The position numbers were made by a program, and so were the translations under genes. From contig CAJGCA010000003.1 of the NCBI GenBank assembly GCA_904501705.1, positions 1-46,987 of the forward strand: DNA of 46,987 bases. The letters run 5' to 3'. The notes under the pieces are model-generated. The model was not told the DNA's origin, searched no databases, and saw only the letters and a program-made list of their open reading frames with translations. This DNA is from Clostridiaceae bacterium (GTDB taxonomy: Bacteria; Bacillota; Clostridia; Oscillospirales; Acutalibacteraceae). Each line of letters starts with the position of its first letter. Position 1 is the stretch's first letter. Below are positions 16,008 through 24,807 of this stretch, in pieces.

Positions 16008-16817
16008 GTGGCGATCTTACAGGTGGAGCATCTGCGGCAGGTCTATCAGTCGAAAAACGGCGAGACGGTCGCCTTACAGGATATTGACTTTTCGATGGAG
16101 AAGGGCGAATTTTACAGCATGGTCGGCCCGAGCGGCTGCGGAAAATCCACCCTGCTGTCCATCATCGCCGGTATGCTGTCCGCCACCGGCGGGCGGGTGG
16201 TCGTCGCCGGCGAAACAGTCACGGGACCGAGCAGCCACATCGGCTATATGCTGCAGCAGGACAATCTGCTCGAATGGCGCACCATCCGGCAAAATGTGCT
16301 GTTCGGGCTGGAGATCCGCCGTCAGCTCACCCCCGAGATGTGCGCGCGTGCCGACCGGCTGCTTGAGACCTACGGGCTATCCGCCTTCGCCGACCGCCAT
16401 CCGTCCCAGCTCTCGGGCGGGATGCGCCAGCGCGCGGCGCTCATCCGCACCTTAGCGATCAACCCCGACATCCTGCTGCTGGATGAGGCGTTCTCTGCAC
16501 TGGATTACCAGACGCGTCTGGAGGTCACCGAGGACGTCTACCGCATCATTAAGCAGGAGCAGGTGACGACGCTGATGGTCACCCACGACATCCCCGAGAG
16601 CATCAGTATGGGTGACAAGGTCATCATTCTGTCAAAGCGCCCTGCGATCATCCGCGAGATGCTGCCCATCCGCTTTTTCGCAGGCAACCGCACCCCCCTC
16701 ACCTGCCGTAATCAGCCGGAATTCGGACAATATTTCAATCATATATGGAAGGAACTGGGGATGAATGAAGCACTCAAGTCGACCGGCATTGTCGCCGGAG
16801 AGAACCCTCTACCTTAA
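16008..16817 (+). CDS. ABC importer ATPase, nitrate/sulfonate/NMT1 type
   Basis: A 269-residue ATP-binding subunit with Walker A GPSGCGKST, the Q-loop in MLQQDN, signature LSGGMRQR, Walker B LLLDEAF and the switch histidine in VTHDIPE. It is typical of the TauB/SsuB/ThiZ group. The GTG at 16008 lies eight bases after AAAGGG. A GTG three codons earlier (15999) overlaps the stop of a four-codon ORF, ATG ACG AAA GGG TGA, that itself has a GGAG six bases upstream. The permease gene starts inside its 3' end (53-bp overlap). No clear promoter is seen in the roughly 120 bases upstream. Confidence 0.92.
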   Translation: MAILQVEHLRQVYQSKNGETVALQDIDFSMEKGEFYSMVGPSGCGKSTLLSIIAGMLSATGGRVVVAGETVTGPSSHIGYMLQQDNLLEWRTIRQNVLFGLEIRRQLTPEMCARADRLLETYGLSAFADRHPSQLSGGMRQRAALIRTLAINPDILLLDEAFSALDYQTRLEVTEDVYRIIKQEQVTTLMVTHDIPESISMGDKVIILSKRPAIIREMLPIRFFAGNRTPLTCRNQPEFGQYFNHIWKELGMNEALKSTGIVAGENPLP

Positions 16818-17583
16818 GCAGAATAAACGCCTCGCCCGCCGCATCAGCCTATGCCGCTGGGGCGCGCTCGTGTTTTTTCTGCTCGCGTGGGAGGGAGCGG
16901 CACGGCTGGGGTGGATCAACAGCTTTATCTTCAGCCAACCCTCCCGTATCCTGCGTACCTATCGCACGATGTTCCAAGAGGATCTGCTGTACCACATACA
17001 AGTCACCGTTGGGGAGACGCTGGCGGGCTTCCTGCTGGGCGCGGCGGCAGGCGTGCTGCTGGCAATCCTTCTGTGGTGGAACGAATTTGTGTCCAAGGTC
17101 AGTGAGCCGTATCTCGTCGTGCTCAACAGCCTGCCGAAGATCGCCCTCGGCCCCGTCATCATCATCATCGCGGGCGCGGGCACCAAGGCGATCGTGTTTA
17201 TGGCGCTGGCGATCTCGCTGGTCGTGACGGTGCTCGAGATGCTCTCGGGCTTTCGCGACACCGACGAGGGGGCCATCCGTATGGCACGCACCTTCGGCGC
17301 GACCAAACGGCAGATCTTCACGAAGATCGTCTTTCCCGCCAATATCCCGACCTTGTTCGACTCGCTCAAGGTCAACATCGGTCTGTCGCTCGTCGGTGTC
17401 ATCGCGGGCGAATTTCTGGTATCCCGCGCCGGACTGGGGTACCTCATCGTCTACGGCGGTCAGGTGTTCAAAATGGATCTGGTGATGGGCAGCGTCATCA
17501 TCCTCGCCGTGACCGCCGCACTGCTGTACGAAGCCGTCGCGCTGATGCAACATCTCGTCGGGCGACGCTTCGGTATGCGGTAG
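16765..17583 (+). CDS. ABC importer permease, SsuC/TauC/ThiX type
   Basis: A 272-residue inner-membrane subunit with about six membrane segments. The EAA-type loop that contacts the ATPase is seen as IRMARTFGATKRQIFTKIVFP, and the SLPKIALGPVIIIIAGAG segment is typical of the BPD_transp_1 family of this group. The start at 16765 is behind TGGGGATGA and overlaps the ATPase gene by 53 bp in another frame. No better start exists after the ATPase stop. It pairs with the ATPase and the lipoprotein to import an unknown small organic substrate. Confidence 0.9.
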   Translation: MKHSSRPALSPERTLYLKQNKRLARRISLCRWGALVFFLLAWEGAARLGWINSFIFSQPSRILRTYRTMFQEDLLYHIQVTVGETLAGFLLGAAAGVLLAILLWWNEFVSKVSEPYLVVLNSLPKIALGPVIIIIAGAGTKAIVFMALAISLVVTVLEMLSGFRDTDEGAIRMARTFGATKRQIFTKIVFPANIPTLFDSLKVNIGLSLVGVIAGEFLVSRAGLGYLIVYGGQVFKMDLVMGSVIILAVTAALLYEAVALMQHLVGRRFGMR

Positions 17584-17621
17584 AGTGAGATAACATCTAT
17601 ACACGAAAGGATGCGTTTGCT

Positions 17622-18635
17622 TTGAAACACGCAATTCTCAAATGGGTGGCGGTAATCACCGCCGTCGCCGTGCTTGCCGTCGGGCTTGTCGGCTGTAAAA
17701 AGGACGAGGACGGGCTGCAGAAGGTGCGGGTGTGTGAGGTCACCCACTCCATCTTCTACGCCCCGCAATACGCCGCGATCGCCCTCGGCTTTTTCGCCGA
17801 CGAGGGCATCGAGATCGAGCTCTCCAACGGGCAGGGCGCGGACGCCGTGATGGCGGCGGTGCTGTCGGGCAACATCGACATCGGCTTCGCGGGCCCCGAG
17901 GCGTCCATCTATGTCTACAATGAGGGTAACACCGACTATACGCAGGTGTTCGCCCAGATCACCCAGCGCGACGGCTCCTTCCTCATCGGGCGGGAGAACG
18001 ACGACAACTTCACCTGGGATAAGGTGAAGGGCAAGGTCGTGCTGCCGGGGCGCAAGGGCGGCGTGCCGTATATGACCCTCGAGCATGTCCTGCGCGAGAA
18101 CGGCGTCGACCCCGCCACCGACACGACGCTGGACAACAGCGTGCAGTACGCGATGATGACCGCGGCGTTCACGGGCGGCACGGGGGACTACGTCACCGCC
18201 TTTGAGCCGACCGCCTCGATGCTTGAGCAGCAGGGGCAGGGCTACATCGTCGCCTCGGTGGGCGAAGCCTCGGGCGACATCCCCTATACCGCCTACTTCG
18301 CCAAGAAGAGCTATATCGAGGGCAACAGCGACCTCATCCAGCGGTTTACGAACGCCGTCTATCGCGGTCAGCAATGGGTCGCGACCCACACCGCCGCCGA
18401 GATTGCCGAGACCGTTGCGGATCAGTTCCCCGACACTGAGCTTGCTCTGCTCGAAAAGTCGGTGAAAAGCTATCAGTCCATCGACGCGTGGAACGCCACC
18501 CCCGTGATGGGCAAGGCGGGCTTTGACCGCCTGCAGAGCGTGATGACCGAAGCGGGCGAGCTGGCGAAGACCGCCGACTACGACAAGGTCGTCAACAACA
18601 CCTTCGCCGAAAAGGCGATCGAAGCCGTGAAATAA
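17622..18635 (+). CDS. ABC importer substrate-binding lipoprotein, NMT1/THI5-like
   Basis: A 337-residue lipoprotein. The signal peptide ends in the lipobox LVGC near residue 25, followed by charged KKDED. The mature protein is a type II periplasmic-binding fold of the NMT1/SsuA/ThiY group: HSIFYAPQYAAIALGFF, then GADAVMAAVLSGNIDIGFAGPEAS. The start is TTG at 17622, about 11 bases after GAAAGG. Likely ligands in this family include sulfonates, taurine, nitrate, riboflavin and thiamine precursors. None can be chosen here, and no TPP riboswitch is visible upstream. Confidence 0.9.
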   Translation: MKHAILKWVAVITAVAVLAVGLVGCKKDEDGLQKVRVCEVTHSIFYAPQYAAIALGFFADEGIEIELSNGQGADAVMAAVLSGNIDIGFAGPEASIYVYNEGNTDYTQVFAQITQRDGSFLIGRENDDNFTWDKVKGKVVLPGRKGGVPYMTLEHVLRENGVDPATDTTLDNSVQYAMMTAAFTGGTGDYVTAFEPTASMLEQQGQGYIVASVGEASGDIPYTAYFAKKSYIEGNSDLIQRFTNAVYRGQQWVATHTAAEIAETVADQFPDTELALLEKSVKSYQSIDAWNATPVMGKAGFDRLQSVMTEAGELAKTADYDKVVNNTFAEKAIEAVK

Positions 18636-18654
18636 TCCCCCAACGACAACCGAC

Positions 18655-18693
18655 AAAAGCCGACAAAACGAGCGCTCGTTTTGTCGGCTTTTT
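18655..18693. terminator. Terminator of the ABC importer operon (perfect palindrome)
   Basis: AAAAGCCGACAAAACGAGC (18655-18673) is followed directly by its exact complement (18674-18692), a 38-base palindrome without an unpaired loop centre, with a T-run at its edge. Confidence 0.85.
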
Positions 18694-18696
18694 GCC

Positions 18697-18765
18697 TAGG
18701 GTGAGCAAAACGCGCCGAAGCATCCCGCTTTGCGGCGGATTCGGGTTTAACTGCTCGCCCTACGT
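18697..18765. repeat. Intergenic inverted repeat
   Basis: TAGGGTGAGCA at the left end pairs imperfectly with TGCTCGCCCTA at the right end, with a smaller GC-rich hairpin between them. The GGGCGAGCA arm resembles the hairpin of the dispersed repeat at 63-126. No coding potential is seen. Confidence 0.4.
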
Positions 18766-18791
18766 GCATACTGCACCGAAAGCGGGGGATA

Positions 18792-18820
18792 TTGACATTA
18801 GACCGTGTTTATGATAGCAT
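18792..18820 (+). promoter_or_regulatory. Promoter for the exopolysaccharide cluster
   Basis: TTGACA (18792-18797), 17-bp spacer, TAGCAT (18815-18820). No internal terminator is seen before 27121, so it could drive all seven genes. Confidence 0.7.
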
Positions 18821-18887
18821 ACCGTATATAAATAAGATGAAATACTATGCCCTCAGCGTGGCAGAAGATATCGAGGTGAGATGACCA

Positions 18888-19886
18888 ATGGAGCAATCGG
18901 CCTGCCGCATTTCCGTGATCGTGCCGGCGTATAACGCCGCCCCCTATCTGAAACGCTGTTATGAAAGCCTGCTTGCGCAATCCGCGAGCGACTGGGAGAT
19001 GCTGATCGTCGAGAACGGCTCCACCGACGGCACGACGGCGCTTGGCGAACGGCTGGCGCAACAAGACAGCCGTGTGCGGCTGTTGCACAGTGAGAAGGGT
19101 GTCTCTCGCGCACGCAATCTCGGCATCGACGAGGCGCGGGGCGAGTATACGACATTCCTCGACGCGGATGATCGGCTGCTGCCCGACGCATTCGAGGTCT
19201 TTTTGCGTGCGGCGGGAGCACATCCCGCCTGCGAGGTGATCGTCGGCGGCACCGACGGCGTTGCCGAAGGGCAACCCGACACGGTGTATGAGGGGGCGCG
19301 CATCGACGAGGCGCGGGTGCTGTTCCTGCGCCACCCCACCCGCTACCTGACGGTGTGGGGCAACCTCTATCGCACCGCTTTCCTGCAGGCTAGCGCGGTG
19401 CGCTTTGATCCCGCGCTCACCCACGCCGAGGACAGCGACTACCTCATCCGTCTGCTGGCGGATTGCCGTGAGCTTTTGCTCACCGATACCCCCGTATACC
19501 ACTACACCGTCAGCGATGCCTCCGCCGTTCACGGGCAGGCAGGCAAGCTGGCGGAGAAATACCGCGCCTCCCTCGAGGCGACCGCGCGGCAGCTCGCTGA
19601 GGAAAGTGCCGACATCCGCGAAGCCTTCGACTTCTACGTGCTGGACAACCTGCTGGTGCTGCTGGTGCACGACGTCTTCTGCTCGGCGAAATCCGCGCGC
19701 GCACAGCGGCAGGATGCCGCCGCCGTACTGGATATACCGATCTTCCGCCACGCGCTGGAGCGCGCCCCGCTCGGACAAGCCCCCATCGTCAAGCGGCTCG
19801 CCTACACCGCGGCGAAGAAGAAACGCCTGTGTCTGCTACAGCTTATCGTCCGTCTGCGCCAGTGGCAAAACCGCCAACGACGCTGA
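18888..19886 (+). CDS. Family 2 glycosyltransferase
   Basis: A 332-residue GT-A transferase. ISVIVPAYNAAPYLKRCYESLLAQ starts the nucleotide-binding half, IVENGSTDGT follows, and the DXD region is FLDADDRLLPD near residue 93. Later EDSDYLIRL resembles the acceptor-side ED motif. It would add one sugar of an exopolysaccharide repeat on the cytoplasmic side of the membrane. The sugar cannot be predicted. There is no membrane segment. It is the first gene of the cluster, and the next gene begins 22 bp later. Confidence 0.9.
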   Translation: MEQSACRISVIVPAYNAAPYLKRCYESLLAQSASDWEMLIVENGSTDGTTALGERLAQQDSRVRLLHSEKGVSRARNLGIDEARGEYTTFLDADDRLLPDAFEVFLRAAGAHPACEVIVGGTDGVAEGQPDTVYEGARIDEARVLFLRHPTRYLTVWGNLYRTAFLQASAVRFDPALTHAEDSDYLIRLLADCRELLLTDTPVYHYTVSDASAVHGQAGKLAEKYRASLEATARQLAEESADIREAFDFYVLDNLLVLLVHDVFCSAKSARAQRQDAAAVLDIPIFRHALERAPLGQAPIVKRLAYTAAKKKRLCLLQLIVRLRQWQNRQRR

Positions 19887-19908
19887 CGTAAAACAAGGAG
19901 AACACGCT

Positions 19909-21024
19909 ATGACCAATGTGCTGATCTTCGGTATGAACGACAATCCCGGCGGGATGGAAAGCTTTATTATGGCCTATTTCCGCCACATTGACCGCGAACG
20001 GGTGCGCTTTGACTTTCTCACCAACTGCGAGACCATCGCCTACGAGGACGAGATCCGCGCGCTGGGCGGGCGGGTCTACAAAATCTGCGCGCGCAGCAAG
20101 AATTTTCGCCTCTACCGTGAGCAGCTCACCGCCTTTTTCGAGGAGCACGCCAAGGACTATCAGGTGGTGTGGATGAACACCTGCAGCCTTGCCAACATCG
20201 ACTATCTCAAGATGGCGAAGACCTACGGTATCCCCCGCCGCATCATCCACAGCCATAACTCGCAGAATATGGACAACCCCCTGCGCGGACTGCTGCACAA
20301 GATGAATAAGCGTCACATCGCCCGCTACGCCACCGACTTCTGGGCGTGCTCGCGCCTGGCGGGTGAGTTCTTCTATTCCCCCGCCATCCTCGCATCCGAC
20401 CGCTACCGCGAGATCCACAACGCCATCGACTGCGACCGTTTCGCCTTCGATCCCGAAGCGCGCCGGGCGGTGCGGGAGGAGTTTTCCCTCACCGACAAGC
20501 CGGTCATCGGGCACGTCGGGCGGTTGCATTTTCAGAAAAACCAGAGCTTTTTGCTGGATGTTTTCCACCGCGCCCACGTCATCGACCCGAACGCCCGCTT
20601 GCTTATCGTCGGGCAGGGCGAGGACGAGGCGATGCTCAAAGAGAAAACCAACGCCCTCGGTCTTGACGAGGCGGTGATCTTCGCGGGCGTGCGCGCCGAC
20701 GTCCCCCGCCTGCTGCAGGGGATGGACGCGTTTGCCCTGCCCTCGCTGTTCGAGGGGCTGCCCGTCGTGCTGGTAGAGACGCAGGCCGCGGGGCTGCCCA
20801 CCGTCGCCGCCGACACCATCTCGCAGGAAGCAAAGCTCACCGATCGGCTGACCTATCTACCGCTGAACGCAGGGGTCGAGGCGTGGGCGAAGACACTCCT
20901 TAACGCAGCAAAACAGCCCCACGCCGATCGGCGTGCCGAGCTTGCCGCCGCGGGCTACGACATCCGTACGCAGGCCACCTTAGTACAAACGCTGCTGGAA
21001 GAAACACGGGGGGGCGCACAATGA
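19909..21024 (+). CDS. Family 4 glycosyltransferase (GT-B)
   Basis: A 371-residue transferase. The N-terminal half starts VLIFGMNDNPGGMESFIM. The C-terminal half has IGHVGRLHFQKN and the EGLPVVLVE motif with the paired glutamates that bind the donor sugar nucleotide. EpsF-type transferases are similar. The ATG at 19909 follows AAGGAG. Much longer extensions of this frame back to 19405 run antisense-like through the previous gene and lack a ribosome binding site. The stop overlaps the next start as ATGA, so translation is coupled. Confidence 0.92.
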   Translation: MTNVLIFGMNDNPGGMESFIMAYFRHIDRERVRFDFLTNCETIAYEDEIRALGGRVYKICARSKNFRLYREQLTAFFEEHAKDYQVVWMNTCSLANIDYLKMAKTYGIPRRIIHSHNSQNMDNPLRGLLHKMNKRHIARYATDFWACSRLAGEFFYSPAILASDRYREIHNAIDCDRFAFDPEARRAVREEFSLTDKPVIGHVGRLHFQKNQSFLLDVFHRAHVIDPNARLLIVGQGEDEAMLKEKTNALGLDEAVIFAGVRADVPRLLQGMDAFALPSLFEGLPVVLVETQAAGLPTVAADTISQEAKLTDRLTYLPLNAGVEAWAKTLLNAAKQPHADRRAELAAAGYDIRTQATLVQTLLEETRGGAQ

Positions 21025-22055
21025 ACGGCTATTTGCTCACCGAGCTGCCACAGGATATCTTTAATGCGGGATTTAAGGCGAAGAACGACGTGCGTGCTGC
21101 CCTGTCGTCGCTCACCGACCTGACGGTCAAGGAGCGTTTTCGCTTTGACAAGATTCCGACCTTTCTGTGCCTGTTATGGCGGCTCGGGCGGCTGCCCAAG
21201 GGGGCAACGCTCTATATCCAGTGCCCGATCTACAGCTTTTTTAACGAGAAATTTGCGCCCGCCCTCTGCCGCGTGCTGCAAAAACGGCAGCTGAAAACGG
21301 TGCTCATCATCCACGACGTCGAATCCCTGCGCTTCCCCGAAAAGGCGGCGCGGCTGCTGCCCGTCGAGCGGCAGTTGTTTGCCGTCGCCGAGGGCATCAT
21401 CGTACACAACGAGGCGATGAAAGCGCGCCTGCAGGCGAGCCACGGTGTGCCCGCCGAAAAAATGACGGTGCTCGGCATCTTCGACTACCTCTACGACGGC
21501 GACGTCGCGGGGGCAGACGAGCTGTTCTCCCGCACGGTGTTCGTTGCGGGCAACCTCGATCCCGAAAAGTCGGGGTATGCCTACCGCCTTGGTCAGCTCG
21601 GCGGCGAGGTGCACATCAACCTCTTCGGCGGGCATTTCAATGCAGACGCCGCCACGGAATCCATCGCCTATCAGGGCGCATTCCCGCCCGACGAGCTGCC
21701 GCAGCATCTGCGCGGCAACTTCGGGCTCGTGTGGGACGGCCCCGTGCTCGATCGCTGCGCGGGACAGACGGGGGACTATCTGCGCATCAATAATCCGCAT
21801 AAGACCTCGCTGTATCTCGCAGCGGGCTTCCCCGTCATCATCTGGAAGCAGGCGGCGCTCGCGCCCTTCATCACCGAGAACGGGCTCGGGCTGGCGGTCG
21901 ACTCGCTCGAGGAGCTGCCCGCGCTGTTTGACACACTGACAGAAGAGAATTACCGCCGTATGGTCGCGCAGGCGGCCGCCTACGGCGCACGCCTGCGCGG
22001 CGGCGACTTTATGCGCCGCGCGGCAGAGGCCGCAGAGGAAAACATCCGACACTAA
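21021..22055 (+). CDS. Gtf3/galactofuranosyltransferase-like glycosyltransferase
   Basis: A 344-residue predicted GT-B transferase resembling Gtf3-type glucosyltransferases and beta-1,6-galactofuranosyltransferases. Signs are the IHDVESLRF and IIVHNEAMKARL segments in the N-terminal half, VFVAGNLDPEK at the hinge, GLVWDGP, and NNPHKTSLYLAAGFPVI with KQAAL in the C-terminal half. The start overlaps the previous stop by four bases. The donor is not certain. If galactofuranose is used, a glf mutase would be needed and none is in the window. Confidence 0.8.
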   Translation: MNGYLLTELPQDIFNAGFKAKNDVRAALSSLTDLTVKERFRFDKIPTFLCLLWRLGRLPKGATLYIQCPIYSFFNEKFAPALCRVLQKRQLKTVLIIHDVESLRFPEKAARLLPVERQLFAVAEGIIVHNEAMKARLQASHGVPAEKMTVLGIFDYLYDGDVAGADELFSRTVFVAGNLDPEKSGYAYRLGQLGGEVHINLFGGHFNADAATESIAYQGAFPPDELPQHLRGNFGLVWDGPVLDRCAGQTGDYLRINNPHKTSLYLAAGFPVIIWKQAALAPFITENGLGLAVDSLEELPALFDTLTEENYRRMVAQAAAYGARLRGGDFMRRAAEAAEENIRH

Positions 22056-22066
22056 GGGGTACTCAT

Positions 22067-23302
22067 ATGAGCGTTCGCTTAAAGGGCTTTCCCAAACAAG
22101 TGAATATCCTCACCCCGCTCGAATACCTGCTGATGCTGCTGGTGTTGCTGTATTCGAGTATGTGGACACTGTTCGTTCCCGCCAAGAGCAACGAGTTTCT
22201 GCGGCTTGCCTACCCCCTGCTTATGGGGATGATCGCGCTGCGTCTGCGGGCGATCCGTGCGCCGCGAATGCAGCGGCTGATCCTCGTCACCGTGCTGCTC
22301 ACGGTATTTCTGCTGTTCACGCGGTACAACATCGTTCGCTACGCGCTGTATTACGTCGCGCCGCTATTACTGCTGATGCTGTATCTCGGCCTGTGCGACG
22401 AAAAGGGGGCCGCCCTCGGGCTACTATATAAACTCGCCGACATCGTTGTCGTGCTCGCGGCGGTATCGCTGTTTTGCTACGTGTTTGGCACCTGCCTCGG
22501 CATCCTGCCGGGCGCGCGGGAGACCACCTATTTCTGGGCGAGCGAGACGCGCACCTGCACCACCTATTTCCATCTCTATTACGAGGCGCAGTCCGCGGAC
22601 ATCTTCGGGCTGCATCTCGTACGCAACTGCGGCATCTTCACCGAGGCGCCCGGGTTTGCGGTGTTTCTCATCACCGCGCTGGCAACGGAGATATTCCTGC
22701 GGCAAAAGCCGCGCGTGTGGCGGCTCATTCTGCTGTGCGCGACGGTGGTCACCACCTATTCCACCAAAGCGCTCCTGCTCGCGGTGGCGGTGTTCGGTCT
22801 GCAATACCTCATCACCACCCCTCGCGCCACTCTGTGGCGGCGGTTTAAGCTGGTGGTCGTGCCCGTCGTATGCGTCGCGGTAGCGGCGATCGCCGTCGTG
22901 CTGCTAAAAGACAAGATGAACACCGACTCATTCTACATCCGTCTGGATGATCTGTTCGCCTCGCTCAAGGCGTGGCGGACAAGCCCGCTCTTCGGCACGG
23001 GCTATTACAACGACGATTCCATCATCGCGCAGTTCGCCTATGCGCGTCCCAACAACGGACTGAGCATGGGGCTGCCCGTACTGCTCGCACAGGGCGGGCT
23101 GTACCTCGTCGCGCTATACCTCAGCACGGCGGTCGGCTGCACGCTGCGTCTACACGGCTACGCGCGGCGGCAGATAGCGAGCTTCTTTGTCGTCTATTTC
23201 GCGCTGATGTTTGTATCCAATATTCCGTTCAGCTTTTTAGCCATGCTGCTGCTGGCGTTTTCGCTCGAGGGTGTGCGGTGTGACCGCACCTTCTCCGCCT
23301 GA
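22067..23302 (+). CDS. Wzy-like polysaccharide polymerase
   Basis: A 411-residue membrane protein with about 10-11 hydrophobic segments and one larger external loop (around residues 160-195) containing charged and aromatic residues, then RNCGIFTEAPGFAVFL, a phrase shared by O-antigen polymerase/ligase proteins. Low conservation makes such proteins hard to name, so the call rests on topology plus neighbours (flippase, transferases, Wzz-like protein). It would join lipid-linked repeats outside the membrane. Confidence 0.78.
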   Translation: MSVRLKGFPKQVNILTPLEYLLMLLVLLYSSMWTLFVPAKSNEFLRLAYPLLMGMIALRLRAIRAPRMQRLILVTVLLTVFLLFTRYNIVRYALYYVAPLLLLMLYLGLCDEKGAALGLLYKLADIVVVLAAVSLFCYVFGTCLGILPGARETTYFWASETRTCTTYFHLYYEAQSADIFGLHLVRNCGIFTEAPGFAVFLITALATEIFLRQKPRVWRLILLCATVVTTYSTKALLLAVAVFGLQYLITTPRATLWRRFKLVVVPVVCVAVAAIAVVLLKDKMNTDSFYIRLDDLFASLKAWRTSPLFGTGYYNDDSIIAQFAYARPNNGLSMGLPVLLAQGGLYLVALYLSTAVGCTLRLHGYARRQIASFFVVYFALMFVSNIPFSFLAMLLLAFSLEGVRCDRTFSA

Positions 23303-23337
23303 CCGCCCGCCAATCTGAAAACAAAGGGGGTGAGACC

Positions 23338-24786
23338 TTGCCCGTCGGAAATATCCGTAAGAATTATGTCTACAATCTGAGCTTTCAGATATTCTCTCTG
23401 CTGATCCCGTTCATCACCGCGCCGCATCTGGCGCGCGTGCTGATGGCAGACGGTGTCGGCACCTACAGCTACGTCAATTCTATCGCCACTTATTTCTCCC
23501 TGTTTGCGGCGCTGGGGCTCTCCTCCTACGGCACACGGGAGGTCTCCCGTGTGCGCGATAACCCCCGCAAAGCCTCCAAGCTCTTCTGGGAATTGAGCTT
23601 TATCCGTCTGGCGTCCACCCTGCTGTGTATGGGGCTGTATCTGCTGTTCATCCTCATCACCGGCAGCGATATGCGCATTTATCTTGCCGCGGGGCTGGTT
23701 ATCCTGACGGTGGCGGTCGACTGCACCTGGTTCTTCCAGGCGATGGAGAATTTCCGCGTACTCACCCTGCGCAATTTTGCGGTCAAGCTGATCAGCGTGG
23801 TGTGCATCTTCGCCTTCGTCGACGGGCCCGAGGATCTACTGCTGTACTTCATCATTCAGGGCGGGGGAATGCTGCTGTCTAACCTCGTGCTGTATGCACA
23901 GTTATTCAAACTCATCGTGCCCATACCGCTGCGAAAGCTGCACTTCGGGCGGCACGTGCGCGAGACGCTCATCTATTTCATCCCCACCATCGCCACCTCG
24001 GTCTACACCCTGCTCGACCGCACAATGCTCGGTGTTATCGCCGGTGATATGGCCGCCAACGGCTACTACGAGCAGGCGCACAAAATGGTGAATATGCTGA
24101 TGACCGTCATCACCTCGCTCAACGTGGTCGTCGGCGTGCGTACCTCCTATCTCTTTGGGAAGAATAAGAAGAAGGAGATCCGCCACCACATCCACAACAC
24201 CTTCCGCTTTATGTTCCTGCTGGCGTTCCCGTTCGCAGCGGGGCTCATCGCCGTCGCGCCCGACTTTGTGCCGTGGTTCTACGGCCACGGCTACGAGCCA
24301 GTCATCCCGCTGATGATGATGTTCGCGCCGCTGCTGGTCATCATCGGCGTCAGCAACGTCCTCGGCACGCTGTACCTCACACCGAGCGGCCAGCGTGCGC
24401 GCAGCAATCGCGCGATCATCGCGGGCGCGGTGGTCAACTTCGTGCTCAACCTGATCCTCATCCCGCTGTTCGGCGTGTACGGCGCGGTAGTCGCGTCGCT
24501 GGCGGCGGAGCTGGTGATCTCGGTCTTGTACATTTCCTATTCCGCTCGCTTCATCTCGGTGCCGAAAATACTGGGAATAGGTCTGCGCTATCTGTTGCTA
24601 TCGGCGGCGATGTTTATCCCGACCTATTTCGTCGGGCGAGCGCACGAGCCCTCGGTGGGCATAACGCTGCTGCAGATCGCGGTCGGCGTGGTGACCTACA
24701 CCGTACTGCTTATCGTGGTGCGCGACCCCGCCTGGCTTGATGCGCAGAAGTTCCTGCGCAAAAAAATTCGAAAGGACGCGGAATAA
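23338..24786 (+). CDS. Wzx-type polysaccharide flippase (MOP/MATE superfamily)
   Basis: A 482-residue membrane protein with about 14 hydrophobic segments. The opening (VYNLSFQIFSLLIPFITAPHLARVLMADGVGTYSY) is the classic start of polysaccharide transport proteins that flip undecaprenyl-linked repeats. The start is TTG at 23338, seven bases after a GGGGG site. No nearby ATG fits the family start. It lies between the polymerase and LicD in one operon. Confidence 0.92.
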   Translation: MPVGNIRKNYVYNLSFQIFSLLIPFITAPHLARVLMADGVGTYSYVNSIATYFSLFAALGLSSYGTREVSRVRDNPRKASKLFWELSFIRLASTLLCMGLYLLFILITGSDMRIYLAAGLVILTVAVDCTWFFQAMENFRVLTLRNFAVKLISVVCIFAFVDGPEDLLLYFIIQGGGMLLSNLVLYAQLFKLIVPIPLRKLHFGRHVRETLIYFIPTIATSVYTLLDRTMLGVIAGDMAANGYYEQAHKMVNMLMTVITSLNVVVGVRTSYLFGKNKKKEIRHHIHNTFRFMFLLAFPFAAGLIAVAPDFVPWFYGHGYEPVIPLMMMFAPLLVIIGVSNVLGTLYLTPSGQRARSNRAIIAGAVVNFVLNLILIPLFGVYGAVVASLAAELVISVLYISYSARFISVPKILGIGLRYLLLSAAMFIPTYFVGRAHEPSVGITLLQIAVGVVTYTVLLIVVRDPAWLDAQKFLRKKIRKDAE

Positions 24787-24807
24787 ATCCGAAAAAGGAG
24801 CAAGCCT

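Noticed and set aside
17460..18656. 398-codon minus-strand frame over the ABC binding-protein gene
   Set aside because: Antisense shadow. The plus-strand lipoprotein has a signal peptide, lipobox and family motifs.
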